A DNA stretch of 64,000 nt from Motilibacter aurantiacus (GCF_011250645.1 NZ_JAANNO010000011.1:1-64000), one strand, 5' to 3'; shown: positions 15,957 through 25,076, counted from the first letter of the stretch. Made by a program: numbers and translations. The notes: generated from the sequence alone by a model not told the origin.

Positions 15957-18956
15957 ATGGCTGCCACCGACGACCCCTTCGCCACGGCCGGGCTCCGCGA
16001 GCGCGTGCTCGCCTCATGGGCCGCGGGCCCGTCCCGCTTCCGCGAGGACGCCAACGCCGAGGAGGACCTCGTCCGCGGCGGCTACCGCGACCGGCTCGTC
16101 GTCGAGCTCGCACAGAACGCCGTGGACGCCGCCGCCCGGGCCGGCGAGCCCGCCCGGCTGCTCCTCCGGCTCGAGCCCGATCGGCTCGTGGCGGCCAACA
16201 CCGGGGCGCCGCTGGATCTCGCCGGCGTCGAGGCGCTGTCGACCCTGCGGGCCTCGGCGAAGCGCGACGGCGGCTCGGTCGGCCGGTTCGGCGTCGGCTT
16301 CTCGGCGGTGCTGGCGGTCACGGACGAGCCCGCCATCGGGTCACGCGGCACGGGCGCGGTGCGCTGGTCGCGCAGTCTTGCGTACGACCTGGTGCGCGAG
16401 CGGGCCGCCGCCGCGCCCGCGCTGGCCGAGGAGCTCGAGCGGCGGGGCGGGGACGTCCCGGTGCTGCGGCTGCCCGAGCCGGCCGACGTCGAGGTGCCGG
16501 AGGGCTACGGCACCGCGGTCGTGCTGCCGCTGCGCGACGCGGCCGCGCAGCGGCTGGCCCGGCGCCTGCTCGCCGAGCTCGGCCACGAGTTGCTCGTCGC
16601 CCTGCGCGGGCTGCAGGAGGTCGAGGTCGAGGACGTGGCCGCGGGCACGGCGCGGCGGCTCACCGTCGAGCCGACGCCGGACGGCGTGCGGACGCGGGTC
16701 GGTGCGGACGAGGCCTCCTGGTTGCTGGCCCGCCGGTCCGGACGGCTGCCGGCCGAGCTGCTGGCGGGGCGGGCCGTGGAGGAGCGGGCCGACGACCGGT
16801 GGGCGGTGACGTGGGCGCTGCCGGTCGAGGGCCAGCCCGCGCTGTCGGGGGTGCTGCTCGCCCCGACGCCCACGGACGAGCCGGTCGGCCTGCCGGCGCT
16901 GCTCGTCGCGACGTTCCCCCTCGAGCCGAGCCGGCGGCGTACGTCGCCCGGCCCCGTGCGGGCGGCGGTCGCGGCCGAGGCCGGGCGGGCGTACGCGCAG
17001 CTGGTGGCGGCCGCCGCGAGGCACGACCCGGGGCTGGCCCTGCGCCTCGTGCCGGGGCCGGCGGCGGCCGGCGAGGTCGACGCGCTGGTGCGCCGGGCCG
17101 CGCTCGACGCGCTGCCCGAGACCGCCTTCGTCGGGACCATTGCGGGCCCGCCGTCCCGGCCGCGGGACGTGACCGTGGTCGAGGGCGTCGGGGCCGCGGC
17201 CCTCGAGCTGCTCGGCGCGGACGACGGCCCGATCGCGGGGGTGGCGCTGCCGGGGCCGGCGGGGTCGGGGGCGCTGCTCGAGCGTCTCGGCGCCCGCAGG
17301 CTGCGGGTCGCTGACGTGGCGGACGCGCTCGCCGGCCTGCGCCGGCCGCCGGCGTGGTGGCACGAGCTGTACGCCGCGCTCGACGGGGTGCCCCCGGACG
17401 AGCTCGGCGCGCTGCCCGTCCCGCTGGCCGACGGCCGGCTCGTGCGCGGCGCGCGGGGCGCGCTGCTGCCCGACGACCCCTCGCCGGAGGTGCTGCGCGC
17501 CCTGCAGGTGCTCGGCGCCCGAGCGGTCGACCCCGCCGCGGCCCACCCGCTGCTCGAGCGGCTCGGCGCCGTCCGCGCGACGGCTCGCGCCGTGCTCACC
17601 GGCCCGGCCGTGGCGGAGGCGGTGACGGGCTCGCTCGACCTGCCCGACGACGCCGCCCACGAGGTGGCCGACGCCGTGCTCGCGCTCGTCGCCGCCGCCC
17701 GTCCCGCGCCCGGCGAGCTGCTCGGCCTCACCGGGCTCGCGCTCCCCGACGACGAGGGCGGGCTCACGCCCGCCGGCGAGCTCGTGCTGCCGGGCGGGGA
17801 GCTGGCGGCGCTGATCGGCGGGGAGCTGGCCGCCGCCGACCCGGCACTGGTCGAGCGCTGGGGTGCCGACGTGCTGGAGGCCGTCGGCGTGCTGCGCGGC
17901 TTCGCGCTGGTGGCCCGCGAGGACGTGCCGCTGGACCCGGACGACATCGACCTCGACGTGGACGACGAGGACGGGTGGGCGGCCGCGGTCGCCGCCGGCG
18001 GCGGGCCGCTGCCCCCGGTGGCGCCGGAGGTCGTGGCCGTCCGTGACCTGGAGTTGGTGCGGCCGGACGCGTGGCCGGAGGCGCTCCGCCTGCTCTCCCG
18101 GCCTCCGCTGCGCGACGCGGTGGTCACGCCGCTGCGTCTCGTGGACGCGGCCGGGCGCTCGCGGGAGGCGGCGTCGTACACCGCCTGGTGGCTGCGGGCC
18201 CATGCCCGGCTCGACGGCCGGCCGCTGAGCGAGCACGTGCTGGCGGGCGCCGATGCCGTGCTCGCCGGGATGTACGCCCCGCTGCCCGTCCCGCTCGACC
18301 CGGCCTTCGCGGCGGCGGTGGGCGTGCGGTCGACCCTCGCGGCGCTGCTCGCCGAGCCCGGCGGCGCGCAGAGCCTGCTCGACCGGCTCGCCGACCCGGG
18401 GGTCGAGCTGGCCCGCACGCAGCTGCGCGCGGTCTACGCCGCGCTCGCCGGCGTCGACCCGTACGAGGTCCGGCTGCCGGGGCGCGTCCGGGTCGCGGCA
18501 GGCGCGTCCACCCGAGTCGTCGACGCGGCCGACGCCCTGGTCCTGGACACCCCAGACCTGCTGCCGCTGGTGCGCGAGCGGCCGCTGGTGATCGTGCCCG
18601 GCGGTGCGGCGGCCGACCTCGCCGAGCTGCTCGGGGTCGAGCTCGCGAGCGAGGAGCTGGCCCTGCCGGCCCCGGCCGGAGGCGTGGAGCAGCCGGTGCC
18701 GGAGGCGGTGCTGTCCGTCCTGCCGTCGGCTCCGCGGTCCTGGTGGGAGCACGACGCGCTGCCGACGCCTTCGGGCGAGCTGGACTGGCGCGTCCACCGC
18801 GGGGCCGTCCACGCGACGACCCTCGACGGGCTCGCCCGGGGGCTCGCCTGGGCGGCGGGGGCATGGGAGCGGCGCGGGATCGTGACGGCGATCCTGACCG
18901 AGCCCGACCGGGCGTCCGAGCTGCTGGCCGAGGCCGACCTGGACGCGGTGCCGTGA
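15957..18956 (+). CDS. Sacsin N-terminal ATPase-like (GHKL/HSP90-fold) protein, 999 aa
   Basis: A large soluble protein beginning with a GHKL ATPase domain like the N-terminal repeat of human sacsin: N box ELAQNAVDA (Glu50, Asn54, Asp57), a second loop VAANTGAPL (about 78-86), and the glycine lid GGSVGRFGVGFSAVLAVTD (about 105-123). The remaining 800 residues are Ala/Leu-rich with no recognisable domain and an acidic patch DPDDIDLDVDDED near residue 660. Function in bacteria is unknown; chaperone-like or DNA-associated ATPase activity is inference. It follows the DUF3027 gene by 17 nt, and its TGA overlaps the start of the next membrane protein gene. Confidence 0.85.
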   Translation: MAATDDPFATAGLRERVLASWAAGPSRFREDANAEEDLVRGGYRDRLVVELAQNAVDAAARAGEPARLLLRLEPDRLVAANTGAPLDLAGVEALSTLRASAKRDGGSVGRFGVGFSAVLAVTDEPAIGSRGTGAVRWSRSLAYDLVRERAAAAPALAEELERRGGDVPVLRLPEPADVEVPEGYGTAVVLPLRDAAAQRLARRLLAELGHELLVALRGLQEVEVEDVAAGTARRLTVEPTPDGVRTRVGADEASWLLARRSGRLPAELLAGRAVEERADDRWAVTWALPVEGQPALSGVLLAPTPTDEPVGLPALLVATFPLEPSRRRTSPGPVRAAVAAEAGRAYAQLVAAAARHDPGLALRLVPGPAAAGEVDALVRRAALDALPETAFVGTIAGPPSRPRDVTVVEGVGAAALELLGADDGPIAGVALPGPAGSGALLERLGARRLRVADVADALAGLRRPPAWWHELYAALDGVPPDELGALPVPLADGRLVRGARGALLPDDPSPEVLRALQVLGARAVDPAAAHPLLERLGAVRATARAVLTGPAVAEAVTGSLDLPDDAAHEVADAVLALVAAARPAPGELLGLTGLALPDDEGGLTPAGELVLPGGELAALIGGELAAADPALVERWGADVLEAVGVLRGFALVAREDVPLDPDDIDLDVDDEDGWAAAVAAGGGPLPPVAPEVVAVRDLELVRPDAWPEALRLLSRPPLRDAVVTPLRLVDAAGRSREAASYTAWWLRAHARLDGRPLSEHVLAGADAVLAGMYAPLPVPLDPAFAAAVGVRSTLAALLAEPGGAQSLLDRLADPGVELARTQLRAVYAALAGVDPYEVRLPGRVRVAAGASTRVVDAADALVLDTPDLLPLVRERPLVIVPGGAAADLAELLGVELASEELALPAPAGGVEQPVPEAVLSVLPSAPRSWWEHDALPTPSGELDWRVHRGAVHATTLDGLARGLAWAAGAWERRGIVTAILTEPDRASELLAEADLDAVP

Positions 18957-19627
18957 CCGACGTGCTGCCCGAGCCGCGCCGCGCCCGGCGCCTCGTGGCG
19001 GGCGCCGTCACCGCGTACGTCGTCATGCACCACGTGGGCGCGGCCAACGCGCTCGGCGAGGTCGGGCAGACGCGGTGGGCCGACTGGGCCGACCTGGCCA
19101 CGCCGTGGCTCGTGGTGCTGCCGCTGGCCGCGGCCCTCGCGGTCTCCCGGCAGCCGGCGCGCGAGTGGGTGCTGCTCGTCGTGGCGGCGCTCGCCTACAC
19201 CGAGGGCCACGGCATCCACCTGGCCGGCAACTCGGTCAACAACCGGGAGCCCAGCGACGTGGCCCACCTGTGGGACGAGGTGGTGGGGCACTGGGTCTGG
19301 TACTCCGGGGCCGCCCTGCTCGGCGTGGTCGCGGTGCGTGCGCTCGCCCGGAGCGGCGTGCCGGCGGGCCCGCTGCCGTGGCTGCTCGGCCTCCTGGCCG
19401 GGACCACCTGGGCGACGAACTCGCTGGAGGGCGGGACGGCGTACCTCGGGCTGGCGGTCGCGGCCACGGCTCTCGTGTGGGGTGCGCGGCGCGGGGGCCG
19501 GCTCGGCCGCCTCGTCGCCGGCTCCGCCGTCGCGGCGGCCGCGGTGGTCCTCGGGTACGCCGTCGCGTACGGCGGGTTCCCGCAGCCGTCCGCGCCCGGC
19601 GGGTGGCCGCCGGGCTGGCTGCCGTGA
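18953..19627 (+). CDS. Integral membrane protein coupled to the sacsin-type ATPase
   Basis: A 224-aa polytopic protein with about six or seven hydrophobic helices (LVAGAVTAYVVMHHV, WLVVLPLAAALAV, VLLVVAALAYTEGHGIHLAG, SGAALLGVVAVRAL, LGLAVAATALVWG, VAAAAVVLGYAVAYG). His and Glu residues sit in or near helices (MHHVG, EGHGIHLAGN, LWDEVVGHWVWY), suggesting a possible metal site. GTG at 18953 overlaps the ATPase stop by 4 nt (GTGA), so it is translationally coupled. Family not recognised; the pairing suggests a functional link with the ATPase. Confidence 0.75.
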   Translation: MTDVLPEPRRARRLVAGAVTAYVVMHHVGAANALGEVGQTRWADWADLATPWLVVLPLAAALAVSRQPAREWVLLVVAALAYTEGHGIHLAGNSVNNREPSDVAHLWDEVVGHWVWYSGAALLGVVAVRALARSGVPAGPLPWLLGLLAGTTWATNSLEGGTAYLGLAVAATALVWGARRGGRLGRLVAGSAVAAAAVVLGYAVAYGGFPQPSAPGGWPPGWLP

Positions 19628-19637
19628 CCACGGCCCC

Positions 19638-19685
19638 GCTGGCCGCGCGTCCTCCCAGCTGCGGCAGGTCGGACGCGCGACCAGC
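19638..19685. terminator. Bidirectional hairpin terminator
   Basis: Arms 19638-19652 and 19671-19685 pair at 14 of 15 positions. It lies 10 nt after the membrane-protein stop and about 20 nt from the end of the minus-strand MFS remnant. Outer GGCCCC / GGGGCC segments may extend the structure. Confidence 0.6.
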
Positions 19686-19705
19686 GGGTCGACGGTGGGG
19701 CCGCG

Positions 19706-20430
19706 TCAGGCGTGCTCGTCGACCGACCGCGAGGCCGTGAGGGTCAGCGCGCCACAGGCGGCGACGATGCCGACGACCACGGCGAGGACGGCGCAGGTGA
19801 CGCGCTCGCCGGCGAAGAACGACGCGACCAGGTCGGCGCCCCACGTGCCGGCGGGCAGGGTCGCCGTCACGAGGGCCGCCACCAGCGTGCCCACGACCGC
19901 GGTGCCCACGCTCGTGCCGACCTCCTGCGCGGTGTCGTTGAGCGCCGCGCCGACCGAGGTCCGGTTGCCCGGCATCGCGCTGACGAGGGCGACCGCGCAG
20001 ATGGTCATCACGGTCCGTAGGCCGACGGTGAGGGTGACGTGGAAGGCCGCGATGACCGGGTAGCCGTGGCCCACGCCCCCGGCCAGGCCAGGCCCGGCCA
20101 GGCCAGGCCAGGCCAGCGAGCAGGGCGGCGCCCACCAGGCAGGCGACCCGGTGGCCGTACCGCCTGCCGAGCGCCTCGGAGACGGGCGTCGCGGCGATCA
20201 TCGTGACGATCATGGGTAGGTTCGCGAGGCCGGCCCGGACCGGGCTCCACCCGTAGGCGTGCTGGAAGTGCAGGATCAGGCCGAACGTCACCCCGGCCAT
20301 GGCGATGGACGTCCCGATCTGGGCGAGGGCCGCGCCCCGGACGGTGCGCATCCGCAGGCCTCGTCGTCGAAGAGCCGGAAGACCAGCGGATTGGTGATGG
20401 GCGCCATGGCGGCGGCCGCGACGCCGAGCG
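19706..20430 (-). pseudogene. DHA2-type MFS efflux pump, C-terminal half only, frameshifted
   Basis: Minus-strand remnant of a 14-TM multidrug exporter (EmrB/QacA type). The first preserved part reads APITNPLVFRLFDDE (about 20405-20360), shifts frame into RTVRGAALAQIGTSIAMAGV and HAYGWSPVRAGLANLP (to about 20120), then after a GGCCA tandem repeat shifts again into HGYPVIAAFHVTLTVGLRTV and DTAQEVGTSVGTAVVGT, ending ASRSVDEHA at 19706. This is the region from the central loop onward; the N-terminal half is missing. The lost 5' end abuts a truncated tetR on the other strand, consistent with one deletion across a divergent promoter. Confidence 0.82.
20081..20115. repeat. GGCCA 5-bp tandem repeat (7 units)
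   Basis: Seven consecutive 5-mers, six GGCCA and one GGCCC (third copy), exactly where the MFS remnant changes frame. Gain of one unit or loss of two would restore the frame, so slipped-strand copying probably made this frameshift. Confidence 0.85.
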
Positions 20431-20436
20431 CGGCGC

Positions 20437-20568
20437 GAGCTCGACCCCGAGCGGTTCCCCTTCTTGCACTACGTCGTCGACGAGTTCGCCGTGCACGTCG
20501 ACAAGGAGCAGTTCCGGGTGGGGCTCGACCTGCTCCTCGCGGGCCTGCGGCTGCAGGCCGGGGGCTGA
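20437..20568 (+). pseudogene. TetR-family regulator, C-terminal fragment
   Basis: Plus-strand codons from about 20437 read ELDPERFPFLHYVVDEF, then HVDKEQFRVGLDLLLAGLR and stop at 20566-20568. This is the last helix pair of a TetR ligand-binding domain (pattern D-ERFP ... F-FGLD-LL-GL). No start codon, helix-turn-helix or first two thirds remain. It points away from the MFS remnant, as expected for a repressor once divergent from its efflux target. Confidence 0.75.
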
Positions 20569-20792
20569 CGAGCAGCTCGTCCTGCCGGTAATTCCCGGTA
20601 CACGGCCCCTTCCTGAAAAGGGCGCGGTGCGCCGCGGCCTCCGTCCGTGCCGCTGGTCGTGGCCGCGGCACTCCGGGGGACGACCAGGCAAGATCGTGCA
20701 GATCCGGATGCGGGCGACGTTCCATCACGGTTTGGCGTCGGCCCCAACCAATCCGTTGACGGGGCCTATGCCGCCGCTTACGTTGCCCGCGC

Positions 20793-20814
20793 CGTTCCGG
20801 AAGTTCTCGGAACG
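20793..20814 (+). promoter_or_regulatory. Operator-like inverted repeat upstream of xylanase gene
   Basis: CGTTCCG (20793-20799) and CGGAACG (20808-20814) are perfect 7-bp arms with an 8-nt spacer, 48 nt before the ATG of the CE4/GH10 gene. Its position suits a repressor site controlling sugar-induced expression; the regulator is not in this window. The remaining 20569-20860 region shows no gene. Confidence 0.4.
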
Positions 20815-20861
20815 TCAAGCGGTCCTCCCCGGCTTCGCCGTGCCTCACGAGAAGAGCACCC

Positions 20862-23800
20862 ATGAGACGACGCCCTCTGGCCGGGCTCGCCGTCGCCAGC
20901 ACGCTGGCGACCCTGGCGCTCGCCGCCCCGCCCGCGGCCTCCGCCGCACCTCCCGCTCTCGCCTCCACCAGCTTCGAGACCGGCACCGACGGGTGGGGCC
21001 CGCGCGGCTCCGCGCAGGTCGCCATCACCGGCTCGCTCGCGCGGACGGGCGCCCAGAGCCTGCAGGTGACCGGGCGTACCGCCAACTGGAACGGCCCGGC
21101 GTTCAACGCGCTCGGGCTGCTGAAGCCGAACGTCACCTACACCATCGGCGCGTACGTCCGCCTCACGCCGGGCGCCGGCTCGGACACGGTCAGCCTCACC
21201 GTCCAGCGCGACCACGGCGGCACCAGCAGCTACGACTCGGTCGCCAACCAGGTGACCGTGACGGACAGCGCCTGGACCTACGTCGGCGGCGCGTACACCT
21301 TCACGAACTCGGACAACACCGGGATCACCGCGTACTTCGAGAGCCTCAACGCGGCGCTCGAGTTCTACGTCGACGACGTCGCGATCCTCGGCGAGGAGCC
21401 GGCCACCGACCCCGGCGCCGGCGGGGTCGTCAACGGCGACTGCACGAACGGGTACGTGGCGCTCACCTACGACGACGGGCCGCGGGCCGGTGACACCACG
21501 GCGCTGCTGAACGTGCTCGCCGCCGCGAAGGCGCGGGCGACGTTCTTCGACGTCGGCACGAACGCGCAGGCCGACCCCGCGCTGGTGAAGGCCCAGCTCG
21601 ACGGCGGCCACTGGGTCGCCAACCACAGCTGGACGCACCCGCACCTGCCGACGCTGACCGAGGCGCAGATGCGCGCCGAGCTCGCCCGGACGCAGGCGGC
21701 GATCACCGCCGCCGGGGCCCCGGCGCCGGTGCTCTTCCGCCCGCCGTACGGCGAGACCAACGCGACGCTGCAGGGCGTCGAGGCCTCGCTCGGGCTGAAG
21801 GAGGTCCTCTGGGACGTCGACTCCCAGGACTGGAACGGCGCGACCACCGCGCAGATCGTCGCCCGCGCCGCGACGCTGCAGGCTGGTCAGGTCATCCTCA
21901 TGCACGACGGCTACGCCACGACGCGGGCCGCGCTCCCGCAGATCATCGCGGGCCTCAACAGCCGCGGCCTCTGCCCCGGCATGATCTCGCCGACGACCGG
22001 CCGGGCCGTCGCACCGGGTGCGGTCGACACCCCGACCAACCCCGGCGGTGGCGCCGTCACGCTGGCCGGCGGCTTCGAGGACGGGACCGCGCAGGGCTGG
22101 GGCCCGCGCGGCCCGGTGACGACGGCGGTCACGACCGCGGCGGCTCGCACGGGCACGCAGAGCCTGCTCACCACGGGCCGGGCACAGGACTGGAACGGCC
22201 CGGTGCTCGACGTGACGAAGGCGGTCGCCGTCGGCTCGGACACCGACGTCTCGCTCTGGCTGCGGCTCGCGCCCGGCACGCCGCGCACGACGCTGCGGGT
22301 GACCGTGCAGCGCACGAAGGGCAGCGCCACGAGCTACGACACCGTCGGCACGGTCGACGTGACCGCGGAGGGCTGGACGCGCTTCAACCAGAAGTACCAG
22401 CTCCGTGGCGACGCGGACTCGGCGCTGCTCTACGTCGAGGGCCCGGTCGGGGTCAGCTTCCACCTGGACGACTTCGCCATCAGCAAGGCCGCTCCGATCG
22501 CGATCCAGAAGGACATCCCGTCGCTCAAGGACGTGCTGCCCTTCCAGCGCGTCGGCGTGGCCATGGACACGCGCGAGACCGCGGGCGCGCCCGGGCAGCT
22601 GGTGCTCAAGCACTTCGACGCCATCACCCCGGAGAACGCGCTGAAGCCGGACCAGATCGAGCCCGTCGAGGGCCAGTTCAACTGGTCGACGATGGACCGG
22701 CTGCTCGACTTCGCCGACCGCAACAACCTGACGATCTACGGCCACGTCATGGTCTGGCACGACCAGACCCCGGCCTGGATGTTCACCCACCCGACCGAGC
22801 GCGGCGCCAACGGCGGGCTCCGCCCGCTCACGAACAGCCCGGCGGACCAGGCGATCCTGCTGCAGCGCATGGAGAGCCACATCAAGGGGATCCGCGACCA
22901 CCTGCTCGCGCGCTACCCCGACGGCAACTGGCCGATCTGGGCCTTCGACGCCGTGAACGAGGTCGTGAACGACGGGCCGGGCAACGTCGACGGGCTGCGG
23001 GAGAGCCGGTGGTACCAGGTGCTCGGTGAGCAGTTCATCGACCACGCCTTCCGCATCACCGACGAGTACTTCCCGAACCAGAAGCTGTTCATCAACGACT
23101 ACGACACCGAGCTGCCCGGCAAGAACGACCGCTACTACGCGCTCGTCAACCGGCTGCTCGCGCGCAACGTGCCGATCGATGGGGTCAGCTTCCAGACGCA
23201 CCTGTTCCTCGACCGGCCGGTCAGCCTCGTCGAGCGCCAGCTGGAGCGCTTCTCCGAGCTCCCGCTGACGATGGCGATCAGCGAGCTCGACGTCAGCACG
23301 TCGGAGTCGCGCGCGGAGTCGCTGCCCGCGCCCACGGCCGAGCGTGACATCCGTGCCGGGTACTACTACCGCGACCTGTTCGACGTGCTGCGCGCGTACT
23401 CCAGCCGGATCGAGTCCGTCACCTTCTGGGGGCCGTACGACTCACGAAGCTGGCTTCGTACGTGGCCGGTCAACCGTCCGCAGGAGTCGCCGCTCCCGTT
23501 CGACGACAAGCTGCAGGCCAAGCAGCAGTACTGGGGCATCGTCGACCCGTCGAAGCTCGGCGCGCTGCACCAGACGACGACGGCGTCGGCCGGGCTCGTC
23601 GCGGTCGACGGGAACGTCGACGTCCAGTGGCGGTCCCGCCCGCTCACGCAGGCGGTCGAGGTCGACCTCAACACGCCGACCTTCGACCTGCGGTGGCGCC
23701 GGGACAAGCTGTACGCCCTCGTGGACGTCACCGACGCCACGAACGACGCGGCCGACACGGTCGAGGTCTTCGTGGGGGACCAGCGCCGCGTCGTCACGCG

Positions 23801-24608
23801 GGACGGCGGCCGCACGAACGGCTACTACCCGACGGTGGTCGAGCAGACGGCGACGGGCTACCGGGCCGAGGTCGCGCTGCCGCTCGCTGCAGAGCCGGTG
23901 GCGGGCTCGTCGATCCCGTTCGACGTCCGGGTGACCGACACGGCGCTGGACTGGCAGTGGTCGTGGAACGACCTCACCGGCAGCACCACTGCCGGTGCGG
24001 CCGGCCACGGGACGCTGACGTTCATCCCGGGAATCGCCACCACGGACGTGCCGAAGGCGCCACGCAAGCCGGTGATCGACGGCACGCAGGACGCGGCGTG
24101 GGGAAACGCGGCGATCGTGCGCACCGAGGTTCTGGTGTCCGGTGACGCCAAGGGCGCGACGGCCAAGGCCCGGCTGATGTGGGACGCGGAGAACCTCTAC
24201 GTCCTCGCCGACGTCAAGGACCGCGACACCGACGCGGGCTCGGCCAACGCGTACGAGCAGGACTCGCTGGAGATCTTCCTCGACCGGGACAACGCCAAGT
24301 CCCCAGCGCTGCAGGACGACGACGCGCAGTACCGCATCAGCTTCGACAACCGCGCCTCGACCACCGGGCCGGCCGCGGTGCAGGGGACGCTGACCAGCGC
24401 GACGACGTACAAGGGCAGCAGCTACACCGTCGAGGCCGCGATCTCCATCAGGAGCCTGTCGCCGGCCGTGGGCAAGCTGCTCGGGCTCGACCTGCAGGTC
24501 AACGACGCGACGGCCGGGAAGCGCACCTCGGTCTTCACGTGGAGCGACCCGACGGGGAACTCCTATCAGGACGCCTCCCGCTGGGGCACGGTCCGCCTGG
24601 TCGGCTGA
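20862..24608 (+). CDS. Secreted bifunctional CE4 polysaccharide deacetylase / GH10 endo-xylanase
   Basis: A 1248-aa extracellular enzyme for acetylated xylan. Order: signal peptide 1-28; CBM4/9-like module about 35-175 (SFETGTDGWGPRG); CE4 NodB deacetylase about 190-385 with Asp204-Asp205 in TYDDGP, His255 and His259 in HSWTH as metal ligands, RPPYGE and LMHDG; a second CBM4/9-like module about 400-545 (GFEDGTAQGWGPRG); GH10 xylanase about 555-900 with acid/base Glu700 in AVNEVV and nucleophile Glu808 in ISELDVS; then two CBM9-like modules, about 915-1065 and 1070-1248 (PVIDGTQDAAWG). The deacetylase would strip acetyl groups while the xylanase cuts beta-1,4-xylan. It stands alone, with an operator-like repeat upstream and a strong terminator after it. 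Confidence 0.95.
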   Translation: MRRRPLAGLAVASTLATLALAAPPAASAAPPALASTSFETGTDGWGPRGSAQVAITGSLARTGAQSLQVTGRTANWNGPAFNALGLLKPNVTYTIGAYVRLTPGAGSDTVSLTVQRDHGGTSSYDSVANQVTVTDSAWTYVGGAYTFTNSDNTGITAYFESLNAALEFYVDDVAILGEEPATDPGAGGVVNGDCTNGYVALTYDDGPRAGDTTALLNVLAAAKARATFFDVGTNAQADPALVKAQLDGGHWVANHSWTHPHLPTLTEAQMRAELARTQAAITAAGAPAPVLFRPPYGETNATLQGVEASLGLKEVLWDVDSQDWNGATTAQIVARAATLQAGQVILMHDGYATTRAALPQIIAGLNSRGLCPGMISPTTGRAVAPGAVDTPTNPGGGAVTLAGGFEDGTAQGWGPRGPVTTAVTTAAARTGTQSLLTTGRAQDWNGPVLDVTKAVAVGSDTDVSLWLRLAPGTPRTTLRVTVQRTKGSATSYDTVGTVDVTAEGWTRFNQKYQLRGDADSALLYVEGPVGVSFHLDDFAISKAAPIAIQKDIPSLKDVLPFQRVGVAMDTRETAGAPGQLVLKHFDAITPENALKPDQIEPVEGQFNWSTMDRLLDFADRNNLTIYGHVMVWHDQTPAWMFTHPTERGANGGLRPLTNSPADQAILLQRMESHIKGIRDHLLARYPDGNWPIWAFDAVNEVVNDGPGNVDGLRESRWYQVLGEQFIDHAFRITDEYFPNQKLFINDYDTELPGKNDRYYALVNRLLARNVPIDGVSFQTHLFLDRPVSLVERQLERFSELPLTMAISELDVSTSESRAESLPAPTAERDIRAGYYYRDLFDVLRAYSSRIESVTFWGPYDSRSWLRTWPVNRPQESPLPFDDKLQAKQQYWGIVDPSKLGALHQTTTASAGLVAVDGNVDVQWRSRPLTQAVEVDLNTPTFDLRWRRDKLYALVDVTDATNDAADTVEVFVGDQRRVVTRDGGRTNGYYPTVVEQTATGYRAEVALPLAAEPVAGSSIPFDVRVTDTALDWQWSWNDLTGSTTAGAAGHGTLTFIPGIATTDVPKAPRKPVIDGTQDAAWGNAAIVRTEVLVSGDAKGATAKARLMWDAENLYVLADVKDRDTDAGSANAYEQDSLEIFLDRDNAKSPALQDDDAQYRISFDNRASTTGPAAVQGTLTSATTYKGSSYTVEAAISIRSLSPAVGKLLGLDLQVNDATAGKRTSVFTWSDPTGNSYQDASRWGTVRLVG

Positions 24609-24625
24609 CCTCCTGCTGGTGACCC

Positions 24626-24660
24626 GGGGCCCGGTGACGCGCGCAGCGTCGCCGGGCCCC
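24626..24660 (+). terminator. Terminator of the CE4/GH10 gene
   Basis: Stem arms 24626-24640 and 24646-24660 pair at all 15 positions (one G-T wobble), loop GCGCA, starting 18 nt after the stop. It may also serve the convergent rhodanese gene. Confidence 0.82.
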
Positions 24661-24680
24661 GGCGCGTCCGGGCCGCGCGC

Positions 24681-25076
24681 TCAGGGGCGGACGTCCGCCG
24701 GCCCGCGGTGGACGGGGTAGCCGGCGTCGACCCACGCCTCGACGCCGCCGGCCAGGTCGGTCGCACGGTGCAGGCCGACCGCCCGCAGCGAGGCGACGGC
24801 CAGGCTGGAGCTGTAGCCGTGGCGACAGACCACGACCACCTGCAGGTCGGGGCCGGTCGCCTCCGGGACCCGCCAGGGGCAGGTCGGGTCGAGGCGCCAC
24901 TCCAGCACCGTCCGGTCGATGACGACCGCGCCGGGGAACTCGCCCTGCTCGACCCGGTGGGCGGGCGTGCGGGTGTCGACGACGAGGGCGCCGGCCGCCT
25001 GTGCGGCGGCCACCTCGGGCGGCGACAGCCGGACGACCCCGGCCCGGGCAGCGGCCAGGACGTGCTCGATCCCCAT
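24681..25076 (-). CDS. Rhodanese-like sulfurtransferase
   Basis: A 131-aa single rhodanese domain: LVVDTRTPAHRVEQGEFPGA is the CH2A-type strand/loop, and VVVCRHGYSSS holds the active-site Cys at about residue 83 in a six-residue loop typical of sulfur-transferring rhodaneses. It ends AGGVEAWVDAGYPV, the usual family C-terminus. It would carry persulfide sulfur to an unknown acceptor. Start MGIEHVL at 25076 fits the family; it is divergent from the M14 peptidase gene. Confidence 0.9.
   Translation of the reverse strand: MGIEHVLAAARAGVVRLSPPEVAAAQAAGALVVDTRTPAHRVEQGEFPGAVVIDRTVLEWRLDPTCPWRVPEATGPDLQVVVVCRHGYSSSLAVASLRAVGLHRATDLAGGVEAWVDAGYPVHRGPADVRP

Noticed and set aside
16341-18812. Over 800-codon frame opposite the sacsin-type ATPase
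   Set aside because: No domain or ribosome site; explained by third-position GC bias.
20081-20115. GGCCA repeats considered as a CRISPR array
   Set aside because: Five-bp units in direct tandem with no spacers; it is a simple repeat.
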